Made by a program: the position numbers and the translations under genes | Assembly: GCA_002430835.1 (NCBI GenBank) | Contig: DJDA01000115.1 | Span: 53,672 to 117,671 of the forward strand | Origin: Brevundimonas sp. UBA5936 | Lineage (GTDB): Bacteria; Pseudomonadota; Alphaproteobacteria; Caulobacterales; Caulobacteraceae | Direction: 5' to 3' | Length of the DNA stretch: 64,000 bases | Part shown: piece after piece, positions 60,960 through 64,000 of the stretch | Position numbering within the stretch: position 1 is the stretch's first letter | How the letters are laid out: every line of letters begins with the position of its first letter | Notes under the pieces: model-generated | Databases searched by the model: none | Seen by the model: the letters and a program-made list of their open reading frames with translations, nothing else | What the model was told of the DNA's origin: nothing

Positions 60960-63212
60960 TTAACTCGCCACGCTCGCCGCGCTGGAGGCGCGATGAGCGG
61001 ACTTATGGTTCTGGGTCAGTGGGAAGATCAGGCTTACGCGCGCGCCCGACAGTGTTTCCGCGTCAGCCAGCCGCAACTCGCCGCCGTGGTCCTCGCAGAT
61101 GCGCTTGACGATGGCCAAGCCCAGGCCTGTGCCCTTCTCGCGCGTCGTGACATAGGGCTCAGTCAACCGGTCGCGGTCCTTGGCCGGCAGGCCGACGCCG
61201 TCGTCCTCAATCGTGAAGACGGCGCGTCCATCTTCAATGTCGAGCTTGGCGATGATGCCTAGCGTCCCTTCAGCAACGGGGTCGCGCGCGCGCTTGGCGC
61301 CGACGGCCTCACCGGCATTCTTCAGGATATTGGCCAGAGCCTGCCCCACCATACGGCCGTCGCATTGGAGGATGACGCTTGGCAACGGCTCGACCAGATC
61401 CACGCCAATGTCGGGCATGGCGACACGCTGGGCGAACACCGACTCTCGCAGCATTTCAGCCGGGTTCTCCATCGAGAACCGCGGCGCGGGCATACGTGCG
61501 AAGGACGAGAACTCGTCCACCATTCGACCGATGTCGCCCACCTGACGAATGATGGTCTCAGTGCAGCGATCGAACACCTCGACGTCATCGCCCACGCGCT
61601 CGCGATAGCGGCGGCGCAGACGTTCCGCCGAAAGTTGGATCGGCGTCAGAGGGTTCTTGATCTCATGGGCGATGCGACGCGCCACGTCGCGCCAGGCCGC
61701 GTTGCGCTGAGCCGTGACCAGACGGGTGATGTCGTCGAAGGTCAGAACCATCTCGCCGCCCTGCCCGCCCTCGATGCGGACTCTCAGGCGCATGGCCTCG
61801 CCGTCACGGCTGACGTCGATGTCTTCTTCGATATGGGCTTCGCCACGCTCGGACAGTTCGCCCAGTTCCGGCGCAACCTCGGCCAGACGCAGGCCCTGCA
61901 CCTGTTCCGGGTCGAGACCCAGCAACTGACTGGCGCTGTCGTTGATGGCCGAGATGCGGCGCATCCGGTCCAGACCGATCACCCCCGCGCTGACGCCCGA
62001 CAGAACGGTTTCGATGAACAGGCTGCGCCCCTGCGCCTCGTCCGACGCGGTCTTCAAGGCGGCCTGCTGGGTCTTGATGTCCTCGGTCATCCGATTGAAG
62101 GCCTCGGACAGGACGATGATTTCGGACGGCGCCCCGGTGTTGTCGACGCGCGCATCCAGATCGCCGCCAGCCACCTGATCCGCCGCCTTCACCAGCCGCC
62201 CGATCGGGGCCGAGATCGAACTGGCCGCCGACATGGCCAGCCACACCGCGCCTACCAGCACCAGCAGCGCCGTCTCCAAATAGCTGAGCGCAAAAGCAGC
62301 CTGAATGCGCGCACGGCTTTCCTCGGCGGCGCGATAGGCGGTGATGGATTCCTCGCCGTTGCGCATGCGCTGGATCAGGCCCGGCGCCAGCGGCCGAACG
62401 ACGTAGAGGTAGGCGTGACCGTAATCCGGCAATGGATAGAGAGCCCGCACCATGTCCGGGTTCTCTGTCACCGTCGTCGGGGCCACTTCGCCGCCGGCCA
62501 CAGTTTCGAAGGCTTCGCGCGGCGGCGCGACATAGGGCGGCGCGCCCGGCTGCTCGCCGCTGGCGAGAACGCGCCCTTCGTCATCCAGAATGTAGAGCGC
62601 CGGATAGCCGAAGAAGTCGCCGATCTGAGACAGGGCGCGCGAGAACTGGATTCGGTTGTCGAACAGGTCGCGCACCCCGCCCAATTCGGTCGCCATCGTC
62701 TCCAGATCGACTTCTAGCCCGGCGCCCACGTCGGCGACATAGGCGCGGCCGATCTCGGCGCCGTTCTCGACCGCTGAACGGACATTGGTGCTGAACCACT
62801 GGTCCACACCCCGGTTGACCAGCAGACCAAACACCAGGGCGATCAGCACCGCCGGCACGACCGAGACGAGCGAGAAAAGGGTGACGAAGCGCAGATGCAG
62901 ACGCGCGCCCGGATCATTCCGATTGCGCGTAAGGCGCAGCACCCGCCCGCCGATCACCGCCGCCAGACCCGCGATCAGGATCAGATTGGCCAGAAGGATG
63001 AAGAGTACGACCTGACTGGCCGCCGTGCGCGCATCGCCGCCCGCCGTCGCCCCAGGCGCGATCGCCACCAGCCAGATAGCGGCGGCGGTGATCAGAAAGG
63101 CGATGGCGTAGGCCGTTCCGAACAAAGCCCGCGCGCGACCATCAGCCAAACGCCCCCAGAGCGAGCGCTCTGGGGTCTGTTGCTCAGCCGTGGAAACGGG
63201 CGTGTCCGACAT
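60960..63212 (-). CDS. ntrY: Sensor histidine kinase NtrY
   Basis: A 750-residue membrane kinase. N-terminal membrane helices (about residues 30-145) with an extended periplasmic region (about 145-310), a fourth helix, HAMP (about 325-380), PAS, HisKA with His516 in ARRIAHEIKNPLTPIQLSAE, and HATPase with IEDDGVGLP and GTGLGLAIVKRICEDHGGEL. It responds to nitrogen or redox status with NtrX. Its ATG shares a base with the dusB stop, so ntrB and ntrC, usually between them, are absent here. Confidence 0.96.
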   Translation of the reverse strand: MSDTPVSTAEQQTPERSLWGRLADGRARALFGTAYAIAFLITAAAIWLVAIAPGATAGGDARTAASQVVLFILLANLILIAGLAAVIGGRVLRLTRNRNDPGARLHLRFVTLFSLVSVVPAVLIALVFGLLVNRGVDQWFSTNVRSAVENGAEIGRAYVADVGAGLEVDLETMATELGGVRDLFDNRIQFSRALSQIGDFFGYPALYILDDEGRVLASGEQPGAPPYVAPPREAFETVAGGEVAPTTVTENPDMVRALYPLPDYGHAYLYVVRPLAPGLIQRMRNGEESITAYRAAEESRARIQAAFALSYLETALLVLVGAVWLAMSAASSISAPIGRLVKAADQVAGGDLDARVDNTGAPSEIIVLSEAFNRMTEDIKTQQAALKTASDEAQGRSLFIETVLSGVSAGVIGLDRMRRISAINDSASQLLGLDPEQVQGLRLAEVAPELGELSERGEAHIEEDIDVSRDGEAMRLRVRIEGGQGGEMVLTFDDITRLVTAQRNAAWRDVARRIAHEIKNPLTPIQLSAERLRRRYRERVGDDVEVFDRCTETIIRQVGDIGRMVDEFSSFARMPAPRFSMENPAEMLRESVFAQRVAMPDIGVDLVEPLPSVILQCDGRMVGQALANILKNAGEAVGAKRARDPVAEGTLGIIAKLDIEDGRAVFTIEDDGVGLPAKDRDRLTEPYVTTREKGTGLGLAIVKRICEDHGGELRLADAETLSGARVSLIFPLTQNHKSAHRASSAASVAS

Positions 63213-64000
63213 CAGGCCACAGCTTCGAACACCTGTGGCTCGTTTTCAACATCGAAGTTGCTGAAATGCGTCACATCTAGCCACAAGTCGGTCAGAGCGG
63301 CCTCGACCTCTTCGGGCGTCTCCAGGCGACACAGGCGGGCCTTGGCGACGCGACGCTCCAGCGGATCGGCAGGCCAGGGCGCCTGTTCAATGTACCAGCC
63401 CAGGTGCTTGCGGAACATTTTCAACCCCAGAGGCAGGCCATAGAAGGCGGCGGACGCCCGCAGATGCTCAATGACGATGGCCAGACGCTCTTCGCGATCC
63501 GGCTCCTGAAGCTGCGTCCCGTCGATCAGGGCGCGCTCCAGATGCGCCGCCAGCCAAGGCCGACCATAGACCCCGCGCCCCAGCATCAGAGCATCGGCGC
63601 CCGAGCGGTCCAGCGCCTCGCGCGCTTGCTCAGCCGTGATGATGTCGCCGTTGACGATGACGGGGATTCGAACCGCCTGCTTGACCTCGGCCACGGCGTC
63701 CCAGTCTGCGACGCCGGTGTAGAATTGCTTGCGCGTGCGGCCGTGCACCGTGACGGCGGCGACGCCCAGAGCCTCGGCCCGGCGCGCCAGATGGGCGGCG
63801 TTTTGGCTATTCTCGTCCCAGCCCAGCCGCATCTTGACGCTGACCGGGCGGCTGACGGCGCCGACGACCGCCTCCATGATCCGCGCCGCCTGATCCGGCG
63901 TCCGCATCAGAGCCGAACCGCAGGCGGCGCCGGTGACCTCCTTAGCCGGACAGCCGAAATTCAGGTCGATGAGGTCGGCGCCCGCCGCCTCGGCCATGCG
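63212..64000 (-). CDS. dusB: tRNA-dihydrouridine synthase DusB, C-terminal part; 5' end outside window
   Basis: The C-terminal ~260 residues of a flavin-dependent tRNA modification enzyme. Visible: DLNFGCPAKEVTGAACGSAL with the catalytic Cys, VSVKMRLGWDEN, VTVHGRTRKQFYTG, VIVNGDIITAEQAREALDRS and ALMLGRGVYGRPWL. The N-terminal ~80 residues lie beyond the window. In many alphaproteobacteria this gene (nifR3) heads the ntrBC-ntrYX cluster; here it is followed directly by ntrY. Confidence 0.95.
   Translation of the reverse strand, partial: RMAEAAGADLIDLNFGCPAKEVTGAACGSALMRTPDQAARIMEAVVGAVSRPVSVKMRLGWDENSQNAAHLARRAEALGVAAVTVHGRTRKQFYTGVADWDAVAEVKQAVRIPVIVNGDIITAEQAREALDRSGADALMLGRGVYGRPWLAAHLERALIDGTQLQEPDREERLAIVIEHLRASAAFYGLPLGLKMFRKHLGWYIEQAPWPADPLERRVAKARLCRLETPEEVEAALTDLWLDVTHFSNFDVENEPQVFEAVA

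Overview
This window is about 64 kb of high-GC DNA from an alphaproteobacterium, most likely a Caulobacteraceae member close to Brevundimonas. That assignment is an inference from gene content and order: ntrY-ntrX-dat followed by hfq-hflX, a pyruvate dehydrogenase operon holding a DUF5076-type gene, two large Caulobacter-style TonB-dependent receptors, and many tightly overlapping genes using TTG or GTG starts. There is no rRNA, CRISPR array, insertion sequence or prophage. One tRNA gene (Ser, UGA anticodon) was found.

Layout. 1-5.7 kb: 3' part of a kdp potassium-uptake operon on the plus strand (kdpB fragment, an inserted outer-membrane porin gene, kdpC, kdpD, kdpE). 5.7-14.7 kb: a copper-resistance island on the minus strand. 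It holds a copC/copD pair, a three-gene anti-sigma / periplasmic metal sensor / ECF sigma module resembling CnrY-CnrX-CnrH, then multicopper oxidase copA, copB with a His/Met-rich tandem repeat, a CopC-like protein and a P1B copper ATPase. 14.9-26.5 kb: an accessory stretch with a small low-GC exported protein, a TonB receptor, and a same-strand set M14 carboxypeptidase, TonB receptor, M20 amidohydrolase that looks like a peptide or amide scavenging locus. 27-35.7 kb: tRNA-Ser, an EamA exporter, rlpA, then the packed tmk-holB-tatD-MBL operon, a DsrE protein, an eight-cysteine secreted protein, and cysK overlapping a LysR regulator. 35.7-46.5 kb: the central-metabolism block (lpd, gpx, E2, DUF5076, E1beta, E1alpha, ftsB, eno, rpmF, an FAD oxidoreductase, a RatA/COQ10 protein, lipA). 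46.7-54.5 kb: an acyl-activating enzyme, DoxX, YgiD, WrbA, an HExxH protein, a VanY-type peptidase, a GPH-type transporter, mazG and a HAD phosphatase. 54.5-64 kb: a CPA1 antiporter, hflX, hfq, a methyltransferase, dat, ntrX, ntrY and the 3' part of dusB.

How the genes work together. The Kdp set senses and imports potassium. The copper island combines periplasmic oxidation and binding (CopA, CopB, CopC), inner-membrane handling (CopD, ATPase) and a likely dedicated metal-sensing sigma factor. LipA makes the lipoyl groups needed by the PDH E2 and by the lipoyl domain fused to E1beta. Hfq, HflX and NtrYX are global regulators.

The most interesting points are the sigma/anti-sigma/sensor module placed next to copper genes, the M14-TonB-M20 locus, the porin inside the kdp operon, the direct dusB-ntrY overlap with no ntrBC between them, and two small exported proteins I could not assign to a function. 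No clearly new multi-gene defence or mobile system was found.
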